Positions 43,428 to 52,064 of a DNA stretch of 64,000 nucleotides are shown piece after piece. Below the pieces are notes generated by a model, which did no database searches, was not told the origin of the DNA, and saw only the letters and a list, made by a program, of their open reading frames with translations. This DNA comes from Phycisphaerae bacterium (GTDB taxonomy: Bacteria > Planctomycetota > Phycisphaerae > UBA1845 > Fen-1342). Every line of letters starts with the position of its first letter. Within the stretch, counting starts at the first letter, position 1. The stretch lies in contig JANQNU010000010.1 in the NCBI GenBank assembly GCA_028279405.1, positions 62,001 to 126,000 on the forward strand, written 5' to 3'. Position numbers and translations under genes: made by a program.

Positions 43428-43574
43428 GGGGGCGTTATCGGCTCGCCATGTAAACCCCAGGCTTCCAGATGAAGAATTGTTCATGAATTGTGGAAAAGCT
43501 GTCGAGAATCCGGCCGGCAGTCCGCCCGTCGTTTCCGCCGATCGAGCAGTCTGGAGGGTCTTGGCGGACCTTGG

Positions 43575-44438
43575 TCAGGGTGCCACCGAATCCCAGATGT
43601 AACGGGCTACCGCCGCAAACACGAGCAGGACGCTGAGCAGCGCTACGACGAGCTGACCCGGTGGGAGGTCCCACACGTACGACAACCAAAGGCCCGCGAA
43701 CGCAAAGAGCCCGGCGATGACTGGACTAGCCCAAAACAACGAGCGGACTTCGCCGCAGAACTGTTTGGCAATCATGACGGGGAGTGCCAGGCAGCCGAAT
43801 GCAAAGAGCATGCCGGTAGAACGGACGCCCAGGCCGACGCACATGCCACTGAAGACCGCGATCGCGATGTTCCAGTTGGTTACACGCATACCGATCGCCG
43901 ACGCCATCACCGGATCGGCCAGCAGCAAAACCAGTGACCGTCCGAACCGAATCAAGATGCCGACGAGTATGACCAATATCGCTGCGAACAGGGCCACGTC
44001 GAGCGTTGTGGCGCCGATCACGGACGAAGCCTGCATGCGTCGAAACTGCTCCATTCCAGCCGGCGCATGGGCCAAGACGAGGATCGCCCCCGCCCCGGCC
44101 ACGATGAATACCCAGGCGGTCCGTTCATGGCCATCGAGTCGGCTGCCTTGTGTTTGCCGGCCGTCGCCGAACATGGTCAGGAGCGCGGCGGCGACCGCCG
44201 AACCGATCACGACGACATCACGTAGCCCGCCTTCCAGCTGGGTGGCGGCAGTCCCCGCGAACACTGCGAACACTGCAAAGCCGAAGGTCGATGCTTGGGC
44301 CACCGCGGCGGCCATGAACATCTGTCGTCGGGCTGACATGATCACGCCGAGGATAGCCAGAACCGTCGCCGCCAGAATAGTAAGCGTGTACGGCTTTGCG
44401 AAGAGGTTCCAGGAGACCAGAAAGTTCCAGAGGTTCAA
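43575..44438 (-). CDS. Zinc/manganese-type ABC transporter permease
   Basis: This 287-residue permease of the ABC-3 (ZnuB/TroC/MntB) type has about eight helices starting NLWNFLVSWNLF; GMCVGLGVRSTGMLFAFGCLALP is a typical segment. The start is TTG at 44438 overlapping the stop of the ATPase gene as TTGA, with GGGAGG four bases upstream. This is the last of three minus-strand genes forming a metal importer; the metal is inferred only by the Fur/Zur-like operator. Confidence 0.9.
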   Translation of the reverse strand: MNLWNFLVSWNLFAKPYTLTILAATVLAILGVIMSARRQMFMAAAVAQASTFGFAVFAVFAGTAATQLEGGLRDVVVIGSAVAAALLTMFGDGRQTQGSRLDGHERTAWVFIVAGAGAILVLAHAPAGMEQFRRMQASSVIGATTLDVALFAAILVILVGILIRFGRSLVLLLADPVMASAIGMRVTNWNIAIAVFSGMCVGLGVRSTGMLFAFGCLALPVMIAKQFCGEVRSLFWASPVIAGLFAFAGLWLSYVWDLPPGQLVVALLSVLLVFAAVARYIWDSVAP

Positions 44439-45244
44439 TTGGCCTCCCTCGCGGCGCCTTGACCGACAAGAAAACGTCCGTGCTCGTCGCATTGCAGGTT
44501 GACCGGAACCCCGAACGTTTCATGCAATCTCTCGGCCGTGAGTACCTCGCCCTTAGGGCCAGCGATGACCTTGCCGTGGCGAAAAAAAGCCAGGTGCGTG
44601 GCGTGCTCGGCGGCGATGCCCAGGTCATGGGTGACGAAAACGATCGTGACGCCGTATCGCGTGTACAACTCGTGCATCGTCTTGAGAACCGCTTCGACCG
44701 CTGCATAATCCAAGCCGGCTGTCGGTTCATCGACGATCAGGAGGCCCGGATCGCGCACGAGGGCGCGCGCAACAAGTGCACGCTGTTTCTGGCCACCCGA
44801 GAGCGTCCAGTAGTTGCGATCCTTCGCAGCCCGCAAACCAACCAGATCAAGCACACGCTCCAGACGATGGCGACGCATGAGCGCGGTACTGGGGACGCCA
44901 GACAGCCCCGAGAGGACAAACTCACGCACCGAGGTGGGCAGCACGGGGTTCAGCTCCAATCGCTGGGGCACGTAGCTGACTTTTCCCTGCCGGAACATCT
45001 TCGCCTGCCGATAGATGGCGCCGCGCTGTGGGCGTATCGCGCCCAGCAGGGCCTTGATGAGTGTGGTCTTGCCCTCACCATTGGGGCCCAGGAAGCACCA
45101 GAATTCTCCGGCGTTGATGTTGAACTCCACATCGCGCAGCACCACCCGCCTTCCATAACCGAGCGTCGCTTTGATCAACGAGAGTTGTGGCACTGACTGG
45201 ACGTTCGCCGGCGTGCTGCTGTTGGCGGTATCCGACTCGATCAT
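44435..45244 (-). CDS. Zinc/manganese-type ABC transporter ATPase
   Basis: This 269-residue ATPase has Walker A GPNGEGKTT, the signature LSGGQKQR and Walker B LLIVDEP with the catalytic Glu and the H-loop HDLG, in the usual order. The start (ATG 45244) overlaps the substrate-binding-protein stop as ATGA. The frame extends further upstream but overlaps the coding region of the binding protein. It energises metal import together with the adjacent permease. Confidence 0.93.
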   Translation of the reverse strand: MIESDTANSSTPANVQSVPQLSLIKATLGYGRRVVLRDVEFNINAGEFWCFLGPNGEGKTTLIKALLGAIRPQRGAIYRQAKMFRQGKVSYVPQRLELNPVLPTSVREFVLSGLSGVPSTALMRRHRLERVLDLVGLRAAKDRNYWTLSGGQKQRALVARALVRDPGLLIVDEPTAGLDYAAVEAVLKTMHELYTRYGVTIVFVTHDLGIAAEHATHLAFFRHGKVIAGPKGEVLTAERLHETFGVPVNLQCDEHGRFLVGQGAAREAN

Positions 45245-46326
45245 GGTGTCGACGCCGGTTGCGCAGCCTTCGCTTCCTTCAAGGCCTCCGTTAGCACACG
45301 CGCGTTGTAGCGGAGCAGGTCGAGATACGACCGGGTGTTTGGTCGGCTGTCGGGGTTGTTCGCCATCGCAACAACGATCCCATTCGTCGCGTCGGCGACG
45401 AATCGAGCATGGCGAGGGTCGAAGTACTGCACCGTCAAAATCAACCGCGCATCCTGTTTCTTCATCTTGGTGATGAGCTTCTGAAGGTGCGGCGCGGTGG
45501 GCGGGACCCCGGGCTTGGGTTCGAGATAACCAAGAATCCGCACGCCATAGCGTCTGGCGAGATAGGGCCAAAGATCATGATCACCAACAACGGGTGTATC
45601 GCGGTACGGCTCAAATGCAGCGAGCTGCCCACCGAGAGGAGTCTTCGCAGCACCGTGTTCGGCCATATGCTTATCGAACTCGCCGTGTTCGATGGCAATG
45701 GCGATCCCCTCGAAATCTTCCGGACCATGCTTGGAAGCGACCGACTCGCCAAGCATCTCGATCATGACCTCTCGGGCGAAGGCCCGGTACGCCTGCGCAA
45801 ACTGCTCGGCTCGTTGCGGCCGAAGTGCTCCGAGTTTCTTAGCGATCGCCCCTGCCGCTTTGACGCCCTCGACCGCGTCCACGAGAAAGTGCGGGTTGTC
45901 CTCAGGGTGGAAAGACCCTCGAACACCTCGACCTTCAGGCCCAACGATCGTGCGCAGGTTCTTTGAAAGGTCCAGGTGCCGTGAGCCGCGAGGCATCAAT
46001 TCCGGCTTGCCCACTTGCCTGAGCATCTCGGGTAACCAGGCCTCTTCCAGCCCGTTGCCCACGATTACCAGCAGATCTGCCGATGCGAGATTCTCGATCA
46101 TTCTGCGGGTTGGCTTGATAACATGCGGGTCCTCCGTTCCTTTGACGAACCCCGTTACCTGGACGCCGTCAACGCCAACAGCCCCGACGAGCATCCGTAC
46201 ATCCGTCGATGACACGCACACCCGCAACGGATCGGAAGAACTCTGGGCCCTCGCTGACGTGCTGAGCGTGCACAGCCAGCAAGAGGCGAGCAACACCGCC
46301 CAGCGGCCGAGAACCGTGCATTTCAT
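45241..46326 (-). CDS. Zinc/manganese-type periplasmic binding protein
   Basis: This 361-residue binding protein of the ZnuA/TroA type has a signal peptide (about 1-27) and metal-ligand candidates in order: DPHVIKP, HPEDNPHFLVD, IEHGEF and the C-terminal ILTVQYFDPR. Unlike many ZnuA proteins it has no long His-rich loop. AAAGGTAG precedes the start. The promoter and an 18-bp palindrome about 100 bases upstream suggest zinc- or iron-responsive repression. Confidence 0.92.
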   Translation of the reverse strand: MKCTVLGRWAVLLASCWLCTLSTSARAQSSSDPLRVCVSSTDVRMLVGAVGVDGVQVTGFVKGTEDPHVIKPTRRMIENLASADLLVIVGNGLEEAWLPEMLRQVGKPELMPRGSRHLDLSKNLRTIVGPEGRGVRGSFHPEDNPHFLVDAVEGVKAAGAIAKKLGALRPQRAEQFAQAYRAFAREVMIEMLGESVASKHGPEDFEGIAIAIEHGEFDKHMAEHGAAKTPLGGQLAAFEPYRDTPVVGDHDLWPYLARRYGVRILGYLEPKPGVPPTAPHLQKLITKMKKQDARLILTVQYFDPRHARFVADATNGIVVAMANNPDSRPNTRSYLDLLRYNARVLTEALKEAKAAQPASTP

Positions 46327-46415
46327 CTTGATGCTACCTTTAACAACTCACCCTGGCGGATGCGGGACGTTCGTACAACAAGGAGAGACTTCGCCTTTGC
46401 ATGTGCCAGGATGGA

Positions 46416-46444
46416 AGAATAGCGTATTGAGAATGCATTCGCAA
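46416..46444 (-). promoter_or_regulatory. Promoter with overlapping Fur/Zur-like operator
   Basis: TTGCGA (46444-46439), 17 bases, then TATTCT (46421-46416) form the promoter. The 18-base palindrome TTGAGAATGCATTCGCAA (46427-46444 on the plus strand) covers the -35 box and part of the spacer. It agrees with its own complement at all but one base pair and has the AAT-spacer-ATT core of Fur-family boxes. The predicted start is near 46409, about 85 bases before the ATG at 46326. Confidence 0.65.
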
Positions 46445-46616
46445 GTGCGTTTGGCGCTAGCGTCGGGACTCGTGGCATGACGCGAGTTTCGGACGCACCG
46501 GGAGCGGTTCTGATTCCGAAGAGTGTGTTAACCGCGAGAGGGGACGGAAAGTCAGGGGCGGATCTGCGCCGCAACCGAATCGTTTGGCGTGCCCCCCATG
46601 TCGATTCATCATAGTC

Positions 46617-46643
46617 GAGAGCGGCGGTAGGCTTGCCGCTCTC
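46617..46643. terminator. Hairpin after the arsC-like gene
   Basis: GAGAGCGGC and GCCGCTCTC form a perfect 9-bp stem around a nine-base loop, 24 bases past the arsC-like stop. There is no T-run, so termination is uncertain. Confidence 0.35.
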
Positions 46644-46666
46644 CACCCCTGCGGGCCCGTTTGCAC

Positions 46667-47386
46667 TCAACCAGCGGACGCGGGAGCGCGGCGTGCCGCC
46701 ACGCGTGAGAACACGTACAGCATTTCGCGCGCGATCTGTCGGCAGCGCTCATCGTAGCGGGTAGCCTCGGCTGGTGTGCCGTCGGCGACCTTCGGATCCT
46801 CGTAAGCGATAGCCAACCGAGCTGCTGCCCCGTGGACGACCGGGCACGCCTGATCCGCTTGTGCACACGTCATGACCGCGCAGAACGCCGACTTGGGATT
46901 TGGTGACTGATTGAAGACCTTCGAGAAGCAGGTCAGCGGAGCCGCCGCATCGCTGTACGAGACATGGTAGACCGGATTCGTGTCCTCAGTCGTCTTCCGA
47001 ACCTGGAACCCGGCACGTTTGATCGCCGCTACGGCACGCGGGTTGAATGCCGTTGCCTCGGTCCCACCTGAATAGGTCCATACGCCAGTGAGACCATACT
47101 GAGCAGCCGAAGTCGCTGCCCAAAGCTGAGCGAGGTGGCTCCGTCGAGAGTTGTGCGTGCAGATGAAGTTCAGCCGACACGGCTTCTTTGCCTGCAAACA
47201 TTCCTCGACGTAGCCAGCCAATCCATCAAGCTCGGTCCGCCGACTTGCGGGAATCTGGCCGAACTCAGCTTGCCGGGCTTGCACGTAGGTGGCAAGTTTG
47301 GCGTGCATTTTGGCGGTCTTGATCGGCTCCTCCGCAAGTCCCTGAACACTGAGCAGAATGCTCGCCAACACTACACCGCGTTTCAT
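46667..47386 (-). CDS. Arsenate-reductase-like low-molecular-weight phosphatase, exported
   Basis: This 239-residue protein has the ArsC/low-Mr phosphatase loop CTHNSRRS and the family's SGGTEATAFNPRAVAAIKRAGF segment, and extra cysteines (AFCAVMTCAQADQACP) as in thioredoxin-linked arsenate reductases. A signal-peptide-like N-terminus (about 1-19, RGVVLASILLSVQGLAE) is unusual for an enzyme that normally works in the cytoplasm. ATG at 47386 has GGAGG four bases upstream. It is encoded after the arsR gene. Confidence 0.8.
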   Translation of the reverse strand: MKRGVVLASILLSVQGLAEEPIKTAKMHAKLATYVQARQAEFGQIPASRRTELDGLAGYVEECLQAKKPCRLNFICTHNSRRSHLAQLWAATSAAQYGLTGVWTYSGGTEATAFNPRAVAAIKRAGFQVRKTTEDTNPVYHVSYSDAAAPLTCFSKVFNQSPNPKSAFCAVMTCAQADQACPVVHGAAARLAIAYEDPKVADGTPAEATRYDERCRQIAREMLYVFSRVAARRAPASAG

Positions 47387-47429
47387 CACGCCTCCACCCT
47401 CTCACTCTCAGGTCATCAAGCGCACAACG

Positions 47430-47452
47430 CCCCGCCCGCAAGAATGGCGGGG
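47430..47452. repeat. Hairpin between arsR and arsC-like genes
   Basis: CCCCGCC and GGCGGGG form a 7-bp stem with a nine-base loop in the 77-base gap. It may lower read-through from arsR into the arsC-like gene or stabilise the upstream mRNA. Confidence 0.3.
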
Positions 47453-47466
47453 CCGTTCACCACCGA

Positions 47467-47823
47467 TCAGCAGGCGCAATCGCCGCTAGGCGCCGCTTCT
47501 TCCAGCGCGGAGAGAAGTGCCGTGAAGGCGGCGCCCAGGCGGCGAATGGTCTGCGGATCGAGACAGTAACAGACTTTTGTGCCGTCGACGGTTCCCTGGA
47601 TCAGACCGGCATCGCGAAGCGCACGCAGATGCTGGGAGACCGTCGATTGTGCCAGCGGCAGCTTGTCGACAATCCGACCGCAAAAGCACTCGTCCTGAGT
47701 TGCCAGGAACCGCAAGATCGCAACCCGCGCCGGGTGCCCCAGCGCCTTCGCAAACAAGGCCAAATCGCGCTCCGTCTCGGAGAACTGCTGCGATTGTTTG
47801 GCACGGGACAAGATCTCAAGCAA
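47467..47823 (-). CDS. ArsR-family metalloregulator
   Basis: This 118-residue winged-helix repressor has [15 protein letters not shown], the metal-site-like [12 protein letters not shown] (analogue of the ELCVCDL motif) and the recognition helix [16 protein letters not shown]. The C-terminus carries a GDCAC cysteine pair. The TTG at 47823 is used as the start: GGAGA lies seven bases upstream, and the longer frame to 47901 would span its own operator. It presumably represses itself and the following arsC-like gene until arsenite or another thiophilic ion binds. Confidence 0.88.
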   Translation of the reverse strand: MLEILSRAKQSQQFSETERDLALFAKALGHPARVAILRFLATQDECFCGRIVDKLPLAQSTVSQHLRALRDAGLIQGTVDGTKVCYCLDPQTIRRLGAAFTALLSALEEAAPSGDCAC

Positions 47824-47845
47824 CTGGACATCTCCATAATCGTTA

Positions 47846-47861
47846 ATCGCAAATATACGAT
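47846..47861. promoter_or_regulatory. ArsR-type operator upstream of arsR
   Basis: ATCGCAAATATACGAT is an AT-rich inverted repeat (ATCG arms) 23 bases before the arsR start and sits inside the putative 5' extension of the frame. Its layout matches ArsR/SmtB-type operators. A second partial ATCG half-site lies just to its left. Confidence 0.6.
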
Positions 47862-48290
47862 GAATAGGCCTTTCGCACAAGAACCCGCTAGTTTGCGCCA
47901 ATTCTCAGCAATGAACGTTGGTTGGTTGGTGGTGGACGACAGCAAGACCGACCACCTGCGACACCAAGACTCGACCGATTCATGACCCGGAGGTCGGATT
48001 TCGTCGCTGAGCTGCCCCTGCTCGCAAACACGCGGCGACCATACCAACGCTCGGAGAAGGCCAACGACGCCATCTCTGGAATCATTCACCCAACGATGCC
48101 GGCATGATGGTGGAGATGCGGAGCTATCGCGAGAAGCCAGCTAACCGATACAAGGACACCACCAACGAAGACTCGATCGGCCTCCGACGTTCTACGGCTA
48201 CGATTGGCGAATGCGCGAGGTCTTCGCAGCGCGCCAGGACGAACTCGGCACCGCCATTGGCACGACCATCAGGACTTGGAGAACGCTTGC
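47862..48290. other. Intergenic stretch between the kinase 3' end and arsR promoter
   Basis: Apart from the ArsR operator beside it, I see nothing recognisable in these 430 bases: no gene with homology, and no clear hairpin. Short frames here are antisense shadows. The minus-strand kinase gene ends at 48291. Confidence 0.6.
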
Positions 48291-51092
48291 TCACTCTCGG
48301 GAGGCTAGGCAACGATCGTAAAGATGCTGGCATGCAGTGGTCAGACTGTGCTGACGCCCCAGTACACCGAGTCGGATATCGAGGCATTCGCAAAGAACAG
48401 ACGCGCCCTCCTCGAATCGCGCTTGAGCAACAAGAACCTCTCCGAGCACGAACAGCCCATCGGCAAGTCTCGCGTCGTCCTCTGCCAAGAAGCGACGGAG
48501 TATGGAAAGGCCGTGCTGAGCGGCATGCTCGGCATCATCGAGACTCATACGGGCCGCAAGACTCCTTGCCGACCCCAGCAATAGCAGCGCATGCACAACG
48601 TCCACTTCGCGATTTGGAAACAACGAGAACGCCAATTGGTAGTACCGATCGGCATTCGAATAGTCCTCGGCGGCGCAGTAGGCATCTCCAATGAGTACGA
48701 GATGCATCTTGTCCCAATGCACAGGGTTTTCTTTCGCGCGCTGAATCAGTCCACCCATGATGTCAATCGCACCGGAGACATTGCCTTCCGCCGCATACAG
48801 CCTGCAAAGCCTGCGCCGATACTTGTCTGCGCTTCTGCGGAATCGCTCGCTTTCTGTAAAATTCTCCCGAATTCCTAGTGCTTCAAGATAGAGCGCTTCG
48901 CTTTCCTCGACGTTCTCAAGCTTCTGCAGCAGGAAATCGGCAAAGCGATTCAGCGACATCGCCAGATTCGGATGGCGGTTTCCCAAGAATCTCCGTTGCC
49001 ACTCAAGCGACGCTCGGAACATCGTTTCCGCCGCTTCAAATTCACAGCGTGCCTCAAGTAGCTGGGCGTACTCGAATCGGACAAACGCCTCGGCCAGGCT
49101 GTCTTGGCCGAACTGCTGTTGTGCTGCCTGAATTCCCCTGACATAGGCGGTTTCGCCGGCCGAGTACTTTCTCTGACGCTGCAATGCCATGCCCAGGTCC
49201 ATGAAGTACGATGCAGGGACCACCTTCCCGTGCTCCCAAAGAATCGCAATTGCCTCCGAAATCGCCGTTTCGGCGGCGAGGTAAAGATCTTGTGCCCGCA
49301 TGTTCCCCCAGTAAGCGTGGCCGTTGTAGCACGCGTGATTGTAGGCGGCGACGCCCAGGCCATGCAGGCTTCGCGCGACAGCCGGATGACGCACTCCCAA
49401 CTGGCGACGATAGACCTTCAAACTTTCCTGAAACAGAAACGTGGCGCGCATGTAGTCGTACTGTGTATTGGCCAACTCCCCCAAGTCGGACAGGCTCTCA
49501 GCAAATTCGAGGCTGTACTCGCCGAAATGATCGCGGCGAAGATCACATGCTGCTTGCAGCTGGACCTCCGCACTTCGGTACGCACCCTGACCCAAATAGC
49601 TTAGCCCGAGCGTGCGATGAAGGGACGCACGAGTTGCAGGTTGATCAGAGAATTTCGATTCTATCTGGAGTGCTACGTCATCCAGCGTCGTTCGATGCGT
49701 CAGCCCGCTGCCCCTATGCAGCGGGTGCGCCGATTCGAGAATGTGCCTTAGAACATCTCCAACGCGCGTGGCCCTGTCTGCTTCCGCTACTGCCCTTTCG
49801 GTCTCGGAACGGGCTTGCAGAAGCCCAAACACCGCAAGGCCCGCCCCGCTAACCAGCGATAGGAACACCAGGGCCGTTGCCACGACTCCGACCGTGTTTC
49901 GACGAATGAACTTTCCGACGCGATAACGGAGCGTATCCGGCCTCGCGGAAACCGTCTTACCCTCCAAGTGTCGAACGATGTCGTTGGACAGTTGTAGAAC
50001 GGTGGAGTACCGGCGCTGCGGGTCCCTTTGCAATGCAGTTAAGACAATGTTATCGAGATCACCCTGAAGGCGATTCCGCAGTCTCTCAGGGCGCGTCGCC
50101 CATGATGGGAAATCGCCCACCTTGATTGCGGCACTAGGTTTCTGAGGAGTTGCGTCACACACGAGCCGCTCCAACTCCAGGCGTGACAATTGGTGTGTGC
50201 CGTACGGGCTGCGTCCAGTAAGCAACTCGTAAAGAACCACGCCCAGGGAGTAGGAGTCACTTGCTGTCGTGATTGCCTTGCCGGACACCTGCTCGGGGCT
50301 GGCGTATCGCAGGGTCATCATCCTGGAAGTCGAAAACGTCGTTGCGAGCGCCGGCATGTCGTTGCCGTCGAGCAGTTTCGAGATGCCAAAATCGAGCAGT
50401 TTCGGTGTGCCGTCATCGGTCACCAGGATGTTTGCCGGTTTCAGATCACGGTGCACGACGAGGTTATGATGCGCATAGTGTACCGCTGCACACACCTTCA
50501 AGAAGAGCCGCAATCGCTGCCCGACTGACAACTGGTGCTCATCGCAGTACTGGTCGATCGCTCGTCCGTGAACGAACTCCATCACCAAGAACGGCTGACC
50601 ACTTTCGACGGTTCCGCCGTCGATCAATCGAGCAATGTTCGGGTGGTCCAGGTTCGCCAGCGTCTGCCGTTCGCGATGAAATCGCTGGACAATCTGCTCT
50701 GTGTCCATGCCCCGCTTGATCAGCTTCACAGCAACGGTTTGATCGAACTCTCCGTCACCACGCACCGCCCGGTAGACTCGTCCCATGCCTCCAGTGCTGA
50801 TACGCTCAAGCAACCGGTAACGGCCTACCCACTCCGGATCGCCGGATGTTTCTTCTCGCAGTACTGATTTCAGCGATTGCAATTCTATTCCGCGCGGAGG
50901 CTCCAGAAACGAGCCCAGTTCTTGTTCGAATTGAAGGAGCGACTCGACTTCACTCTGAAGAAGCGCATCGCCGTTGCAGACATGTGCCAGAAAGCGCGCT
51001 CGGTCCTTTGGGTCGACCAAGAGGGCATTCTCGCACAAGACCGCGACGCGCCTCCAACGAGCTGAGTCCATCTCCGCCGATTCGGACATCAT
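48291..51092 (-). CDS. Serine/threonine kinase with TPR sensor domain
   Basis: This 933-residue protein starts with a small helical N-domain (about 10-70, with RARFLAHVC and LQSEVESLL) common in planctomycete and acidobacterial kinases. The kinase domain (about 90-355) has STGGMGRVYRA, the AVKLIKRG lysine, HRDLKPANIL and DFGISKLL. One membrane helix (about 400-425, VGVVATALVFLSLVSGAGLAVF) separates it from a C-terminal tetratricopeptide-repeat array (about 470-925), probably extracytoplasmic. The start at 51092 follows the ECF sigma stop by 28 bases and could equally be 51128. The kinase probably controls that sigma factor or an export process. Confidence 0.9.
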   Translation of the reverse strand: MMSESAEMDSARWRRVAVLCENALLVDPKDRARFLAHVCNGDALLQSEVESLLQFEQELGSFLEPPRGIELQSLKSVLREETSGDPEWVGRYRLLERISTGGMGRVYRAVRGDGEFDQTVAVKLIKRGMDTEQIVQRFHRERQTLANLDHPNIARLIDGGTVESGQPFLVMEFVHGRAIDQYCDEHQLSVGQRLRLFLKVCAAVHYAHHNLVVHRDLKPANILVTDDGTPKLLDFGISKLLDGNDMPALATTFSTSRMMTLRYASPEQVSGKAITTASDSYSLGVVLYELLTGRSPYGTHQLSRLELERLVCDATPQKPSAAIKVGDFPSWATRPERLRNRLQGDLDNIVLTALQRDPQRRYSTVLQLSNDIVRHLEGKTVSARPDTLRYRVGKFIRRNTVGVVATALVFLSLVSGAGLAVFGLLQARSETERAVAEADRATRVGDVLRHILESAHPLHRGSGLTHRTTLDDVALQIESKFSDQPATRASLHRTLGLSYLGQGAYRSAEVQLQAACDLRRDHFGEYSLEFAESLSDLGELANTQYDYMRATFLFQESLKVYRRQLGVRHPAVARSLHGLGVAAYNHACYNGHAYWGNMRAQDLYLAAETAISEAIAILWEHGKVVPASYFMDLGMALQRQRKYSAGETAYVRGIQAAQQQFGQDSLAEAFVRFEYAQLLEARCEFEAAETMFRASLEWQRRFLGNRHPNLAMSLNRFADFLLQKLENVEESEALYLEALGIRENFTESERFRRSADKYRRRLCRLYAAEGNVSGAIDIMGGLIQRAKENPVHWDKMHLVLIGDAYCAAEDYSNADRYYQLAFSLFPNREVDVVHALLLLGSARSLAARMSLDDAEHAAQHGLSILRRFLAEDDARLADGLFVLGEVLVAQARFEEGASVLCECLDIRLGVLGRQHSLTTACQHLYDRCLASRE

Positions 51093-51120
51093 ACAACTCT
51101 TCGAGAAAGCCGCGTTTCCT

Positions 51121-51645
51121 TTACGCACGTTCTATTTCACGGAGCAGCCAGAGACGAATCGCGCCCCAACTACGCTCAATCGTACGGCTGGAGACGTCGA
51201 GTACCTTGGCTGTTTCTTCGACGCCTAACCCTGCGAAGAAGCGTAGTTCAACGATTTGGCATTGTTGTGGGTCAACGGAAGCCAACTTCGTGAGTGCTTC
51301 ATCAAGCGCAAGCAGATCGATTGCTTGTACTTCGAAGGCACTCACAACATCATCAAGCCGCAACTTCCGTCGGCCGCCACCGCGTTTCAGTCGTCCACGG
51401 TCTCGCGCATGGTCTACGAGAATCCGCCGCATGACCGTCGCAGCCATACGAAAGAACCGCTCGCGGCTGATCACGTCGTCTCGACTTGCGAGGCGAATGT
51501 AAGCCTCGTGAATCAGTGCCGTGGTCTGAAACATGTGGTCGCTGCGCTCGTTCGCGAGCAAGCGGCTGGCCCTTGTCCGGAGTTCGTCATAGACCTCGGG
51601 GATCAGCTCAGCGACTGACATCGGCTCGTCTTTGGAATCATGCAT
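51121..51645 (-). CDS. ECF sigma factor of the TIGR02999 type
   Basis: This 174-residue sigma-70 protein has region 2 (about 1-80, MSVAELIPEVYDELRTRASRLLAN, HEAYIRL and RRILVDHARDR) and region 4 with PQQCQIVELRFFAGLGVEETAKVLDVSSRTIERSW (about 115-160). Such ECF factors commonly precede TPR serine/threonine kinases, as here. ATG 51645 (MHDSKDEP) is preferred; a longer frame starts at 51744 but is not homologous. The kinase downstream probably regulates it by phosphorylation. Confidence 0.88.
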   Translation of the reverse strand: MHDSKDEPMSVAELIPEVYDELRTRASRLLANERSDHMFQTTALIHEAYIRLASRDDVISRERFFRMAATVMRRILVDHARDRGRLKRGGGRRKLRLDDVVSAFEVQAIDLLALDEALTKLASVDPQQCQIVELRFFAGLGVEETAKVLDVSSRTIERSWGAIRLWLLREIERA

Positions 51646-52064
51646 GTGACAAATTTGCGTCAAACCAAAGAATCTTGTCGGAATCCGGGGCTCGATGTCG
51701 CCCTTTACTGTGGCTGCTCTTCGTTCGCATTCTATGCCGCCCATACAGGGGCTGGCAAACTAGCAATGCGTCACGGTGGATTGCCAGTGATCCGCGCGTG
51801 GATCGGGCCCGGGGCTTGCTCCGCAGGGGTTCCCCATCATGGCCGATGGGCCTTGTGTGGTGGGCGCGGTGATCGGACATTTGTGCGCGGCTTTCGCAGC
51901 GGCGTGTGAATCAGCTTGCAAAGCAGGGTTCACGCCGGAGCGCGGTCGCGCAGTGCAGCCCGTTTGGCAAGTGGGCGCGCCTGTTCACGGTTGCTTCGCC
52001 GACGCTCGTGGCGCCCACAGGCATTCTCTGAGTATCGCGAACCGTCGAAGAAAGGTGCCTAAAC
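51646..52064. other. Intergenic region of the ECF/kinase and DUF1800 genes
   Basis: The two flanking genes are divergent, so their promoters must be here, but no -35/-10 pair stands out by eye. AAAGGTG 16-10 bases before the DUF1800 start is a plausible Shine-Dalgarno site. No open reading frame with homology was found. Confidence 0.55.

Noticed and set aside
46323-46670. A 115-codon minus-strand frame
   Set aside because: It crosses the promoter and operator of the metal-import operon and has no homology.
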